Positions 43,427-51,997 of a stretch of 64,000 bases of DNA are shown here, piece after piece. The notes under the pieces are model-generated. The model saw only the letters and a list, made by a program, of their open reading frames with translations, ran no database searches and was not told the DNA's origin. This DNA comes from Acetatifactor sp. Its GTDB lineage: Bacteria; Bacillota; Clostridia; Lachnospirales; Lachnospiraceae. Positions within the stretch are counted from its first letter, which is position 1. Each line of letters opens with the position of its first letter. The DNA lies in contig JAILLF010000007.1 of assembly GCA_024693365.1 (NCBI GenBank), positions 115,244-179,243 on the forward strand, in the 5' to 3' direction. Position numbers and translations under genes: made by a program.

Positions 43427-44863
43427 ATGGCAGACAACAAGAAGATGGTGGAAGCAATCACTTCCATGGAAGAGGATTTCGCGCAGTGGTATACGGACGT
43501 CGTGAAGAAGGCAGAGCTGATCGATTATACGAGCGTAAAGGGCTGCATGGTGATCAAACCCGCAGGCTATGCAATCTGGGAACTGATCCAGAGACAGCTC
43601 GATGAGAGATTCAAGGCGACGGGCGTTGAGAACGTCTATCTTCCCATGTTCATTCCCGAATCCCTGCTCCAGAAGGAGAAGGATCACGTGGAGGGCTTTG
43701 CGCCTGAGGTTGCATGGGTAACCCACGGCGGACTGCAGCCCCTGCAGGAGAGAATGTGCGTGCGTCCTACTTCTGAGACGCTGTTCTGTGATTTTTACAA
43801 GAATGACATTCATTCCTATCGCGATCTGCCTAAGGTATACAATCAGTGGTGCAGCGTGGTCCGCTGGGAGAAGGAGACGAGACCGTTTCTTCGTTCAAGA
43901 GAGTTCCTCTGGCAGGAAGGCCACACGGCACATGCATCCTTCGAAGACGCTCAGGCGCGCACCATTCAGATGCTGAACCTATATGCACAGTTCTGTGAGG
44001 AAGTGCTTGCAATTCCCGTGATCAAGGGTCAGAAGACGGAGAAGGAGAAGTTTGCCGGTGCGGAGGCAACCTACACGATCGAGGCGCTGATGCATGACGG
44101 CAAGGCATTGCAGTCTGGAACCAGCCATAACTTTGGCGACGGATTTGCGAAGGCATTTGGCATTCAGTTTACGGACAAGGACAACACCCTGAAGTACGTT
44201 AATCAGACCTCCTGGGGTATGACGACGAGACTGATCGGAGCGCTGATCATGGTGCACGGTGACAACGAGGGCCTTGTGCTTCCTCCCAGAGTTGCACCGA
44301 TTCAGGTTTGTGTGATTCCCATCGCCCAGAAGAAGGAGGGTGTTCTGGAGAAGGCTACGGAGATCAAGGAGCAGCTCTCCAGGAAGTTCCGCGTAAAGCT
44401 GGATGACACGGACAAGACTCCCGGATTTAAGTTCGCAGAGGCGGAGATGCGCGGTTATCCCATCCGCGTGGAGATCGGACCTAAGGACATCGAGGCCGGC
44501 AAGTGCGTGATCTGCCGCCGTGACGCAAGGGAGAAGATTGAGGTTGCATTACCTGAGCTTGAGGCAAAGGTAGGCGAACTGATGGAGACGATTCAGAAGG
44601 AGATGCTTGAGCGCGCAAGGGCTCATCGCGACGCGCACACCTACGTGGCAACCAACATGGAGGAGTTCGAAAAGCTCTTTACGGAGAAGTCTGGATTTGT
44701 AAAGGCAATGTGGTGCGGCGACCGCGCCTGCGAGGATCTCATCAAGGAGAAGCTCAGCGTGACGAGCCGTTGCATGCCGTTTGAACAGGAGAACCTGGCA
44801 AGTACCTGCGTATGCTGTGGAAAGCCTGCAACGAAGATGGTTTATTGGGGAAGGGCATATTAA
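43427..44863 (+). CDS. proS: Prolyl-tRNA synthetase (archaeal/eukaryote-like form)
   Basis: A 478-residue class II synthetase. '[12 protein letters not shown]' and '[14 protein letters not shown]' (motif 2 region), '[20 protein letters not shown]' and motif 3 '[14 protein letters not shown]' are present, followed by an anticodon-binding domain and a zinc-binding C-terminal tail ending in tyrosine ('[20 protein letters not shown]'). The YbaK-type editing insertion of long bacterial ProS is missing, as in the short type. AAAGGAG precedes ATG 43427. It is controlled by the T-box leader and followed by an exonuclease gene 3 bases later. Confidence 0.95.
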   Translation: MADNKKMVEAITSMEEDFAQWYTDVVKKAELIDYTSVKGCMVIKPAGYAIWELIQRQLDERFKATGVENVYLPMFIPESLLQKEKDHVEGFAPEVAWVTHGGLQPLQERMCVRPTSETLFCDFYKNDIHSYRDLPKVYNQWCSVVRWEKETRPFLRSREFLWQEGHTAHASFEDAQARTIQMLNLYAQFCEEVLAIPVIKGQKTEKEKFAGAEATYTIEALMHDGKALQSGTSHNFGDGFAKAFGIQFTDKDNTLKYVNQTSWGMTTRLIGALIMVHGDNEGLVLPPRVAPIQVCVIPIAQKKEGVLEKATEIKEQLSRKFRVKLDDTDKTPGFKFAEAEMRGYPIRVEIGPKDIEAGKCVICRRDAREKIEVALPELEAKVGELMETIQKEMLERARAHRDAHTYVATNMEEFEKLFTEKSGFVKAMWCGDRACEDLIKEKLSVTSRCMPFEQENLASTCVCCGKPATKMVYWGRAY

Positions 44864-44866
44864 AAC

Positions 44867-45868
44867 ATGAACTATATTGTATTTGATCTGGAATGGAACC
44901 AGAGCAATGCAGGGGGTAGTTCAAAGGTCGAAGGTTTACCCTTCGAGATCATTGAGATTGGGGCGGTGAGGCTTTCCAGCGACGGAACGTTGGAAAGCGA
45001 GTTCAATGAACTGATCCGCCCTCAGGTATACAAAGAGATGCACCGAATCACGGGAAAGATTGTACATTTGACGATGGAAGAGCTAAAACACAGCAGATCC
45101 TTCCCAGAGGTGGCCACAAGGTTTGAAATGTGGTGTGGTGACAGCCCGTTTCTGTTTTGTACCTGGGGAACGCTGGACGTGATGGAGCTTCAGCGAAACC
45201 GGAAATTCTTTTATATGATGCCTTTGACGGAAAAGCCGCTGCCGTATCTGGACGTACAAAAACTATTCGCGCTGACGTATGACGCGGAGGACCCAAGAAA
45301 GAGAAGATCGCTTCAGGATGCCATAGATTATCTGCACATCGAGAAGCACGTTCCCTTTCACAGGGCCTTTTCTGACGCGTACTACACGGCGAAGGTTCTG
45401 CAGGTTCTGATGCAGGTGAACCCGAAAATCCTCTCGAGAGTGTCCTATGACGTCTTTTATCCGCCAACTGACAGGGAGACGGAGGTAAGACATCAGTTTG
45501 ACACATATTTTAAGTATATCTCGAGAACGTTTCCCGGGAAAAAGGAGCTTTTGGCTGACAATGAGGTCAGCTCCAGCAAATGCTATCTTTGCCGCAGGAA
45601 CCTAAAGAAGAAGGTACGTTGGTTTACTACGAACAACCGGAATTACGTCTGCCTGGCATATTGTGAGATCCACGGATATCTCAAGGGAAAGATCCGCGTG
45701 AACAAAACGCCGGATGGGGAGGTGTTCGCGGTAAAGACCACGAGGCTGGTAGATGAAGCGACGGCCGCAGAGGTAGAAAAGAAATGGGAGCGGCTACAGA
45801 ATTCAAAGAACAAAGATGAAGAATACGTTATCCCGGATCCTTCGGAAAATGGGGATGCACAAGACTAA
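44867..45868 (+). CDS. DEDD-type 3'-5' exonuclease
   Basis: A 333-residue protein. 'VFDLEWNQS' (Exo I), 'GTLDVMEL' (Exo II) and 'HRAFSDAYYTAKVL' (Exo III, DEDDh histidine) form a DnaQ-like exonuclease. A C-terminal region with 'CYLCRRNLKKKVRWF' and 'CLAYCEIHG' suggests a zinc-binding module. It could degrade RNA or DNA ends; the substrate is unknown. The 3-base gap after proS implies co-transcription under T-box control. Confidence 0.8.
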   Translation: MNYIVFDLEWNQSNAGGSSKVEGLPFEIIEIGAVRLSSDGTLESEFNELIRPQVYKEMHRITGKIVHLTMEELKHSRSFPEVATRFEMWCGDSPFLFCTWGTLDVMELQRNRKFFYMMPLTEKPLPYLDVQKLFALTYDAEDPRKRRSLQDAIDYLHIEKHVPFHRAFSDAYYTAKVLQVLMQVNPKILSRVSYDVFYPPTDRETEVRHQFDTYFKYISRTFPGKKELLADNEVSSSKCYLCRRNLKKKVRWFTTNNRNYVCLAYCEIHGYLKGKIRVNKTPDGEVFAVKTTRLVDEATAAEVEKKWERLQNSKNKDEEYVIPDPSENGDAQD

Positions 45869-45897
45869 AGCGCAGGTGGTTACCTGCGCTTTAGTCT
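45863..45897. terminator. Perfect hairpin terminator shared by convergent genes
   Basis: Arms 45863-45877 and 45882-45896 ('GACTAAAGCGCAGGT') pair perfectly over 15 bp around a 4-base loop. The TAA of the exonuclease gene and that of the minus-strand carboxypeptidase gene both lie inside the hairpin. A T-rich tract follows on the + strand; the minus side lacks one. Confidence 0.8.
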
Positions 45898-47442
45898 GTC
45901 TTTATATCTTTTTTTCGCCGCCCGGATCTGGGCCTTGCGATCTCTTAGAACGTCTTTGGATAGTTTTAGGCTTTGACGTGCGTATTCATGATTTCTTGAT
46001 TTCCTGATTCCAAAACCAAACGAGAAGAATTGGTAATTCTTTTGCAGGAAGAAGAAAATGCCAAACAGAATGCCGCTGACGATGAGTATGATCACGATCA
46101 CCTTAACAACCTTGGGATTTATGGCTGACGCGCGGTCTTTTTTCTCTTTCGTATCTTTTGGCGAAGGCTTCTCGGGTGCTTTTTCTTCTGGCTTGGCTTC
46201 GGCAGGCGGTTCGGATTCCGAAGGAACTTCCTCTGCATCAAAGGAATAATTGCTCTTCGTGCCCTTGGCCAGATCCAGGGATACCGTGCCCACCTGAACG
46301 CCTTGGTAGGAATAGGTGATCAGGGCGGCCTGTCCGGGTACGTCCACGTCGTAGGAGATGGTGGAGGTCAAGTCCTTAAAATCTGCCGTCTTCGGAAGAA
46401 TCACGCAATCGTCTTTGTTGAGGGAAAGGATGGGCTGTGCTTCGCCGAAAATGTCGGTGTTATCGTAAAAGAAGCCAATGTTGTCGATGTCATACTTGGT
46501 TTCCGTCTGGGAGACATTGACCTTATTGAAGTTGTTGAAGCCATATTCAAAAAGGGCGATGGTGTCTTCGCTGTACATGGGGTTGTCGTCATTTAGCACA
46601 ACGCAGATTAGGCGAAGGCCATTCTTTTCCGCACAGGCAACCATGGTGTTGTGAGCGCTGTCCGTATAACCGGTCTTACATCCTACCAGATATTCGTAAG
46701 CATATTTTCCGCTGGGAATCAGGGGCATTTGATTCCAGTCCGTCAAGACGCCGTTCGGTTTTTCCACTACGAGCTTGGGCTCCAGCGTGATCTTGTCGAG
46801 GTAGTCAATGGCAAAGAAGGCACGGCCGATCATGGCGAGGTCGTAGGCGCTGGTCACGTGCTCTTCGTTGGGAAGACCGTTGGGATTTGCGAAGTGGGAA
46901 TCCACGGCGCCGAGTTCCTTTGCACGCTCATTCATCATGTCCGCAAAGGCGTCCCAGCTCCCGCCGACGTGCGCGGCAATGGCATAGGCCACTTCATTTG
47001 CGGAACGGATGAGCAGTGCCCTTAAACAATCCTCCATGGAGAGCGTGTAGCCCGGGTTCATGGAGATGTGGTTGCTTCCCTTGGGAATGCTAAAAATGTC
47101 GTCGCGTGAAAAGGTAACTGTCTCATCCAAAGAGCTGTTTTCGTAAGCGAGAAGCGCGGTCAGAATCTTGGTCGTGCTCGCCGGGTATTGTTGTTTGTGA
47201 ATGTTTTTTTCATAGAGTATGGTGCCGGTCTCAACTTCGATCAGAATGGCAGATTCGGCAGAAACCACGGGGCCGGTTGGCCAGCCGGCTCTCTCATTGG
47301 ATTGAATAGCCATTGCCTGGTGCGCCGCGATGCGATCTTCCTTCTCCGTGGCCTTGTCAGCGCGCGCGCTTAAGGGCGTAGACAGGATCAGGCATGCTGC
47401 CGTGATGCCGGCGAGTAGTCGGGGATGCTTTCTTTGAAACAT
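45880..47442 (-). CDS. dacA: D-alanyl-D-alanine carboxypeptidase (peptidase S11, PBP5-like)
   Basis: A 520-residue protein with a signal peptide (~1-28). The catalytic SxxK is in 'PASTTKI', SxN in 'IRSANEVAYAI' and KTG in 'VGCKTGYTDSA'. A beta-rich PBP5 C-terminal domain, a Pro/Glu/Lys-rich spacer ('EPPAEAKPEEKAPEKPS') and a transmembrane helix ('VIVIILIVSGILFGIFFFL') with a ~50-residue basic cytosolic tail follow. It trims the terminal D-alanine of peptidoglycan. GAGGAG precedes the start. The basic tail is longer than in typical PBP5, which ends in an amphipathic helix. Confidence 0.9.
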   Translation of the reverse strand: MFQRKHPRLLAGITAACLILSTPLSARADKATEKEDRIAAHQAMAIQSNERAGWPTGPVVSAESAILIEVETGTILYEKNIHKQQYPASTTKILTALLAYENSSLDETVTFSRDDIFSIPKGSNHISMNPGYTLSMEDCLRALLIRSANEVAYAIAAHVGGSWDAFADMMNERAKELGAVDSHFANPNGLPNEEHVTSAYDLAMIGRAFFAIDYLDKITLEPKLVVEKPNGVLTDWNQMPLIPSGKYAYEYLVGCKTGYTDSAHNTMVACAEKNGLRLICVVLNDDNPMYSEDTIALFEYGFNNFNKVNVSQTETKYDIDNIGFFYDNTDIFGEAQPILSLNKDDCVILPKTADFKDLTSTISYDVDVPGQAALITYSYQGVQVGTVSLDLAKGTKSNYSFDAEEVPSESEPPAEAKPEEKAPEKPSPKDTKEKKDRASAINPKVVKVIVIILIVSGILFGIFFFLQKNYQFFSFGFGIRKSRNHEYARQSLKLSKDVLRDRKAQIRAAKKRYKDRLKRR

Positions 47443-47568
47443 TTAGTTCTCCTCAATTCAAAGCGTTTTATTGATTTTCGTATGGAAGGTAAAAAACACC
47501 TTCCGTTTTATCTTACTACGTTTTTGGAAAAAACCAAAGCAGAAAGTGAAAAATCAGGAGAATTTGTT

Positions 47569-47597
47569 TGGAAGTGACAAGCTTTTCGTGATATAAT
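47569..47597 (+). promoter_or_regulatory. Promoter upstream of the GT8 gene
   Basis: TTGGAA 47569-47574, 17-base spacer, TATAAT 47592-47597, about 30 bases before the start codon. The -35 box matches consensus at four of six positions. Confidence 0.55.
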
Positions 47598-47628
47598 GCT
47601 TTTAGTTTGGGTAAAAGGAGTACTTTTT

Positions 47629-48522
47629 ATGAACGTAATGATTTCCGTTAATGATTCCTTTGTCATGCCAACTACGGTTATGCTAAAGTCTCTGTGTATG
47701 CATAATCCCGTCAATCCGAAGATATATGTTTTATATACCGGGCTTTCGAAAGAGAGCAAGGAGACGCTCCGCGTAAACGTTGGAGACCAATGTGAATTGA
47801 TCTACGTGGATTGCACGCCTTGGCTTCATTATCTTTCGGATTTTCAGTTATCCATGGAATATCTAAGTTTTGAGACGTATTACAGGTTGTTGATCCGTGA
47901 AGTGATTCCGTCTGACGTTGACAGGATTCTGTGGTTGGACGGAGACATGATCATTAACGGGAATCTGGAGGATTTTTATAATACGGATTTTGAGGGGAAC
48001 GGTATTTGCGTCTGTGAGATACGGGGAAAATCACCTGTTGATGCGATGACGAGGGAAAAACTTGGCCTGGATAAGGACGAAAAAGTCTTTAATGCCGGCG
48101 TAATTCTCTATAACATGCAGTATTTCGAGGATCATCCGGATTACTTTGATCAAGTTAAAAGGATTGCCATTGAATATCAAGGCCGGTTAGAGCATAACGA
48201 CCAGGACGTGCTGCATCTTTTGTATCGTAATCAAATAAAATGGGCAGACGAAGAGATTTATAATAAATATGCCCTGAAGGTGTATACGGCTTCGGAAGAA
48301 AAAAGGGTAAAAGCCACGGCAAAGATCATTCACTTTTGCGGAAGCATGAAGCCTTGGAAGAATAATTACAGAAATCGCCTGGCGTCTCTTTTTTGGGAGT
48401 ATTGTAACCAGACCACCTTTTCCACGCAGTACGAAAACTGGAAAAAGGCAAATTTCAAATACCGGTTATTGCCATATGGTCTGATGAGATGCTTGAGAAG
48501 AAAACTCCGCGGGTGGGGTTGA
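47629..48522 (+). CDS. Glycosyltransferase family 8
   Basis: A 297-residue protein. The metal-binding DxD is in 'ILWLDGDMIING', 'FNAGVILYNM' is the acceptor motif and 'HFCGSMKPWKNN' the C-terminal HxGxxKPW motif. GT8 enzymes are retaining glucosyl- or galactosyltransferases of surface glycans. It lies outside the main polysaccharide locus with its own promoter. AAAGGAG is 8 bases before ATG 47629. Confidence 0.85.
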   Translation: MNVMISVNDSFVMPTTVMLKSLCMHNPVNPKIYVLYTGLSKESKETLRVNVGDQCELIYVDCTPWLHYLSDFQLSMEYLSFETYYRLLIREVIPSDVDRILWLDGDMIINGNLEDFYNTDFEGNGICVCEIRGKSPVDAMTREKLGLDKDEKVFNAGVILYNMQYFEDHPDYFDQVKRIAIEYQGRLEHNDQDVLHLLYRNQIKWADEEIYNKYALKVYTASEEKRVKATAKIIHFCGSMKPWKNNYRNRLASLFWEYCNQTTFSTQYENWKKANFKYRLLPYGLMRCLRRKLRGWG

Positions 48523-48550
48523 CAAAATAGAGGAATTGAGGTTTGGGAAA

Positions 48551-49195
48551 ATGAGACTTAGAAACGTGACCGGCTCCAGGGAAGTGATCGCGGAGAGCCG
48601 TTTTGTGGTGCCGGAGGAGACGCTGAAGGAAATGCCTGGGAAATGGCAGGGATTGTTTGGAAATCAGCATCCGATCCATATTGAGATCGGCATGGGGAAG
48701 GGACAGTTTCTTCATGCGATGGCGAAGAATCATCCCGGCATCAATTACGTGGGGATAGAAAAGTACTCTACGGTATTATTGCGCGCCGTGCAGAAAATGG
48801 AGCAGGATGAGCTGCCAAACCTTAGGTTTATCAGGATGGATGCGGAGGAGATTGCGGAGGTCTTTGGAGCGGGTGAGGTGGCTAGGATCTATCTGAATTT
48901 TTCTGATCCCTGGCCGAAGGACAGGCATGCAAAGCGAAGACTCCCTTCGAGGGAATTTCTTGTGAGATATGACAGGATCCTGGCGGAAGACGGCAGGATC
49001 GAGTTTAAGACGGATAATCGAGCGTTGTTCGATTTTGCCGTGGAGGAGTTAGAACCGGCAGGCTGGAAGGCAAAGGTTTTGACCTATGACCTGCATGCGG
49101 ATCCCGTGCTCATGGAGGGAAACGTGATGACGGAGTACGAGGAGAAGTTTTCCGCAATGGGGAACCCGATCTGCAAATACGTAATTACCAGATAG
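48551..49195 (+). CDS. trmB: tRNA (guanine-46-N7)-methyltransferase
   Basis: A 214-residue protein, full length. 'IHIEIGMGKGQFL' is the SAM-binding motif I, 'NYVGIEKY' follows, and 'YLNFSDPWPKDRHAKRRLP' is the hallmark TrmB segment with the catalytic aspartate. 'FKTDNRALFDF' completes the pattern. It methylates G46 of tRNAs. ATG 48551 has GAGG upstream. Confidence 0.95.
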   Translation: MRLRNVTGSREVIAESRFVVPEETLKEMPGKWQGLFGNQHPIHIEIGMGKGQFLHAMAKNHPGINYVGIEKYSTVLLRAVQKMEQDELPNLRFIRMDAEEIAEVFGAGEVARIYLNFSDPWPKDRHAKRRLPSREFLVRYDRILAEDGRIEFKTDNRALFDFAVEELEPAGWKAKVLTYDLHADPVLMEGNVMTEYEEKFSAMGNPICKYVITR

Positions 49196-49204
49196 AGAGA
49201 CGAT

Positions 49205-50191
49205 ATGAATAGAAAACTTAATTTTCTTAAGGCGATTTCTTGTTTTATGGTCGTGATGGCTCACATTAGATTTCCGGGACTCTTTGGTGAAATTGTTTGG
49301 AAGGCGGCGTCGTACGCCATTCCCGTTTTTCTGATGATCTCCGGCTATTTTTCCTATGGGGAAAAAAATGATACGATCAAGCGGAGGTTAAAGCATATCG
49401 CGTTTATTTTTCTCTGGGCATACGCGTCCCATTTTATCTTCGGCGTAACAAAGCATCTGATAAAGCATGACCTTTTGACGTGGCTGGCTGAGGAGTTTAC
49501 TTGGAAATCGCCGTTTGACTACTTACTTTGGGGTCACGTTAGTTTTGCGGATCCTCTTTGGTACCTCATCATTATGGTCGAAGTCTACGCGTTTTGGTAT
49601 TTTGTTGTACGGGCGGGGAAGGAAAGGTTTGTGCTTGGATTGCTCCCGTTTCTGCTTGTAACGTACGTGGGCGTGGCTGTTTTTATCGAGACGACGGACA
49701 GGCCATGGTATTATTGTAATTTGTTTTTTGTTCGCGGACTGTCATTTTTCCTGCTGGCTTATTTTTTGAGAACGGAAGAGGCCAAAAAATTACTTCAATG
49801 GAAACGGTATCAATTGATCTTACTGACTGTCTTGGGATTTATTATTCTTTTGACGCCCACGGTCTTTGGTCTGCCAATCAAATTTGGTGATGCCGGACTA
49901 ATTCCATGCGTGTTGGGGCTGTTTGCTTTGGCCCTGCAGAAGCCGGAAAAGGGAATCTGCCGGCCGTTGGAGTTTATCGGAGACAAGCTTTCTTTGTATA
50001 TTTACGTTTTTCACGTGATCATAGGCGGAAACCCTATTTTGAAGATTTGCAACTTCCTTCACGTAAGCGTAAATGAAGAGATTTATGCGTGGCTCAGACC
50101 GGTGTTGGCCGTGATCACGACCACCATTTTTTCCTTGGTTTTGTATTACGCAATTGAAGCATTGAAAAAAAGAAAACCTCTGCATGCCTGA
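49205..50191 (+). CDS. Acyltransferase 3 family membrane protein
   Basis: A 328-residue protein with ~10 hydrophobic segments, starting 'RKLNFLKAISCFMVVMAHIR' and having 'PVFLMISGYF' and 'DPLWYLIIMVEVY', which are AT3 family features (histidine in helix 1, serine/glycine-rich SGYF). Such proteins O-acetylate surface sugars or act on lipids. The glycosyltransferase at 47629 is two genes upstream. The gene ends inside a terminator hairpin. Confidence 0.8.
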   Translation: MNRKLNFLKAISCFMVVMAHIRFPGLFGEIVWKAASYAIPVFLMISGYFSYGEKNDTIKRRLKHIAFIFLWAYASHFIFGVTKHLIKHDLLTWLAEEFTWKSPFDYLLWGHVSFADPLWYLIIMVEVYAFWYFVVRAGKERFVLGLLPFLLVTYVGVAVFIETTDRPWYYCNLFFVRGLSFFLLAYFLRTEEAKKLLQWKRYQLILLTVLGFIILLTPTVFGLPIKFGDAGLIPCVLGLFALALQKPEKGICRPLEFIGDKLSLYIYVFHVIIGGNPILKICNFLHVSVNEEIYAWLRPVLAVITTTIFSLVLYYAIEALKKRKPLHA

Positions 50192-50210
50192 TTGGTATGC
50201 GGAGGTTTTT
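50173..50210. terminator. Bidirectional hairpin terminator
   Basis: Arms 50173-50188 ('AAAACCTCTGCATGCC') and 50194-50209 ('GGTATGCGGAGGTTTT'), with T-runs on both strands. It ends the acyltransferase transcript and the opposing DUF1846 transcript. Confidence 0.85.
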
Positions 50211-50218
50211 CGGTTTTT

Positions 50219-51703
50219 CTATTGATGGAATAATTTTTGGTTTTGGTAATTGGGTTCGCAGGTGAGGTTTACGCCAAGCTTGCGGAACACGTTCATGTCG
50301 ACGTGGGAGAGGATGACGCTGGAATGGACCTCGGAACCTTTGAGGTTCTTGAGCTGTTCAAGTGCCCTCTTTGCAACGGGATCGGTGGCGGCGCAGATGG
50401 AAAGCGCAATCAAAACCTCATCCGTGTGGAGTCTGGGATTTTTGTTGCGAAGGTGATTGACCTTCAGCTCTTGGATCGGCTCGATAATGGTGGGGGAGAG
50501 GAGTAATATGTTGTCCTCAATCCCTGCCAGAACCTTTAACGCGTTGAGCAACATTGCAGAGGATGCGCCGAGAAGCTCGCTGGTCTTGCCAGTGATGATG
50601 CGTCCGTCAGGGAGCTGGATCGCTGCCGCAGGTTCTCCGGTGAGTTCTGCCTTTGTCGTGGCCGCGCTGATCACGGGGCGATCCGCGGGAGTCACGCCGG
50701 CTTGATTCATGAGGAGCTCAAGCTTTAGGATCTGCTCGTCGTCAGCCATGCCCTGACGCTTTAAGCACATGGTGTTGTAGTAACGGCGGATGATCTCCTG
50801 CTTCGCTGCGTCGCGCACGGCTTCGTCATCCACGATGCCGTAACCAGCCATGTTAACGCCCATGTCCGTCGGGGACTTGTAGGGGCATTCGCCCATGATC
50901 TTTTCGAACATGGCGCGAAGTACGGGGAACACCTCCACGTCGCGGTTGTAATTGATCGTGGTCTCACCGTATGCTTCCAGATGGAAGGGGTCGATCATGT
51001 TGACGTCGTTCAAGTCAGCCGTGGCTGCCTCGTATGCGAGGTTCACGGGGTGCTTGAGCGGAATGTTCCAGATAGGGAAGGTCTCGTATTTTGCGTAACC
51101 GGCCTTGATGCCGCGCTTATATTCATGGTAGAGCTGGGAGAGGCAGGTGGCCATTTTGCCGCTGCCGGGACCGGGTGCAGTGATGACAACCAGGGATCTG
51201 GAGGTCTCGATGTAATCATTCTTTCCATAGCCCTCGTCACTTACGATCAGGGGGATGTTGGAAGGATATCCGGGGATGGAATAGTGCCTGTAGACCTTCA
51301 GGCCTAAGGATTCCAGTTTTTTCTGATATGCAATGGCGCTGGGCTGTCCGGCAAAGCGGGTCAGGCAAACGCTTCCTACGTACAGGCCGTAACCGCGGAA
51401 AGCGTCGATGAGGCGGAGCACGTCCAGGTCATAGGTAATACCTAAGTCTGAGCGCATTTTGTTTTTTTCGATGTCGGAAGCATTGATAACAATGACGATC
51501 TCAGCCTCGTCCTTTAACTGCACGAGCATGTTGATCTTACTGTCAGGCTTAAATCCGGGGAGTACCCTCGAAGCATGATAGTCGTCGAAAAGCTTTCCGC
51601 CGAACTCCAGATAGAGCTTTCCACCGAAGGCCGCGATGCGCTCTTTGATCCTTTCCGACTGCATCTGCAGGTATTTTTCGTTGTCAAAGCCTTGTTTTCC
51701 CAT
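50219..51703 (-). CDS. DUF1846 family protein
   Basis: A 494-residue protein. It begins 'GFDNEKYLQMQSERIKERI' and contains 'EFGGKLFDDYHASRVLPGF', 'VVITAPGPGSGKMATCLSQ' (a P-loop-like strand) and 'PTDMGVNMAGYGI', characteristic of DUF1846. The structure of a pneumococcal member is known but the biochemical role is not. The start at 51703 has GGGAGG 10 bases upstream; an alternative at 51730 would put that site inside the coding region. Confidence 0.85.
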   Translation of the reverse strand: MGKQGFDNEKYLQMQSERIKERIAAFGGKLYLEFGGKLFDDYHASRVLPGFKPDSKINMLVQLKDEAEIVIVINASDIEKNKMRSDLGITYDLDVLRLIDAFRGYGLYVGSVCLTRFAGQPSAIAYQKKLESLGLKVYRHYSIPGYPSNIPLIVSDEGYGKNDYIETSRSLVVITAPGPGSGKMATCLSQLYHEYKRGIKAGYAKYETFPIWNIPLKHPVNLAYEAATADLNDVNMIDPFHLEAYGETTINYNRDVEVFPVLRAMFEKIMGECPYKSPTDMGVNMAGYGIVDDEAVRDAAKQEIIRRYYNTMCLKRQGMADDEQILKLELLMNQAGVTPADRPVISAATTKAELTGEPAAAIQLPDGRIITGKTSELLGASSAMLLNALKVLAGIEDNILLLSPTIIEPIQELKVNHLRNKNPRLHTDEVLIALSICAATDPVAKRALEQLKNLKGSEVHSSVILSHVDMNVFRKLGVNLTCEPNYQNQKLFHQ

Positions 51704-51731
51704 GGTATGCGTTCCTCCCATAAAATCCAAA

Positions 51732-51753
51732 AAGAGCGCCCCTTGAACGCTCC
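51732..51753 (-). promoter_or_regulatory. Terminator-like hairpin in the DUF1846 leader
   Basis: On the minus strand 'GAGCGTTCAAGGGGCGCTC' forms a 5-bp stem and is followed by TTTTT, between the promoter and the start codon. The stem is short, so it may be a weak attenuator or chance. Confidence 0.35.
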
Positions 51754-51772
51754 TCGAAAATCATACAAAAAA

Positions 51773-51801
51773 ATCATACATAAAACGGCAAAAAAAATCA
51801 A
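51773..51801 (-). promoter_or_regulatory. Promoter of the DUF1846 gene
   Basis: On the minus strand TTGATT (51801-51796), 17-base spacer, TATGAT (51778-51773). It reads left towards the start at 51703. Confidence 0.55.
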
Positions 51802-51885
51802 TGATTAAATCAAAAAAAACGTGAAATTTCGTAATGATTCATGCTTCGTTAAGGGAGTCTTCACGTATTTTTCACATTTCATCTA

Positions 51886-51914
51886 TTGATTTATGGCAGG
51901 CATCTCCCTATAAT
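51886..51914 (+). promoter_or_regulatory. Promoter of ftsH
   Basis: TTGATT 51886-51891, 17-base spacer, TATAAT 51909-51914, leaving a ~75-base leader before ATG 51998. The 294-base gap between this gene and DUF1846 thus holds two divergent promoters. Confidence 0.7.
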
Positions 51915-51997
51915 AAGATGAGGGAAAACCAAGAAATTTGTTCATACTATCGATATGAAACAGGCAAAATAACTGACAAGGATGGATATGCGTAAAA

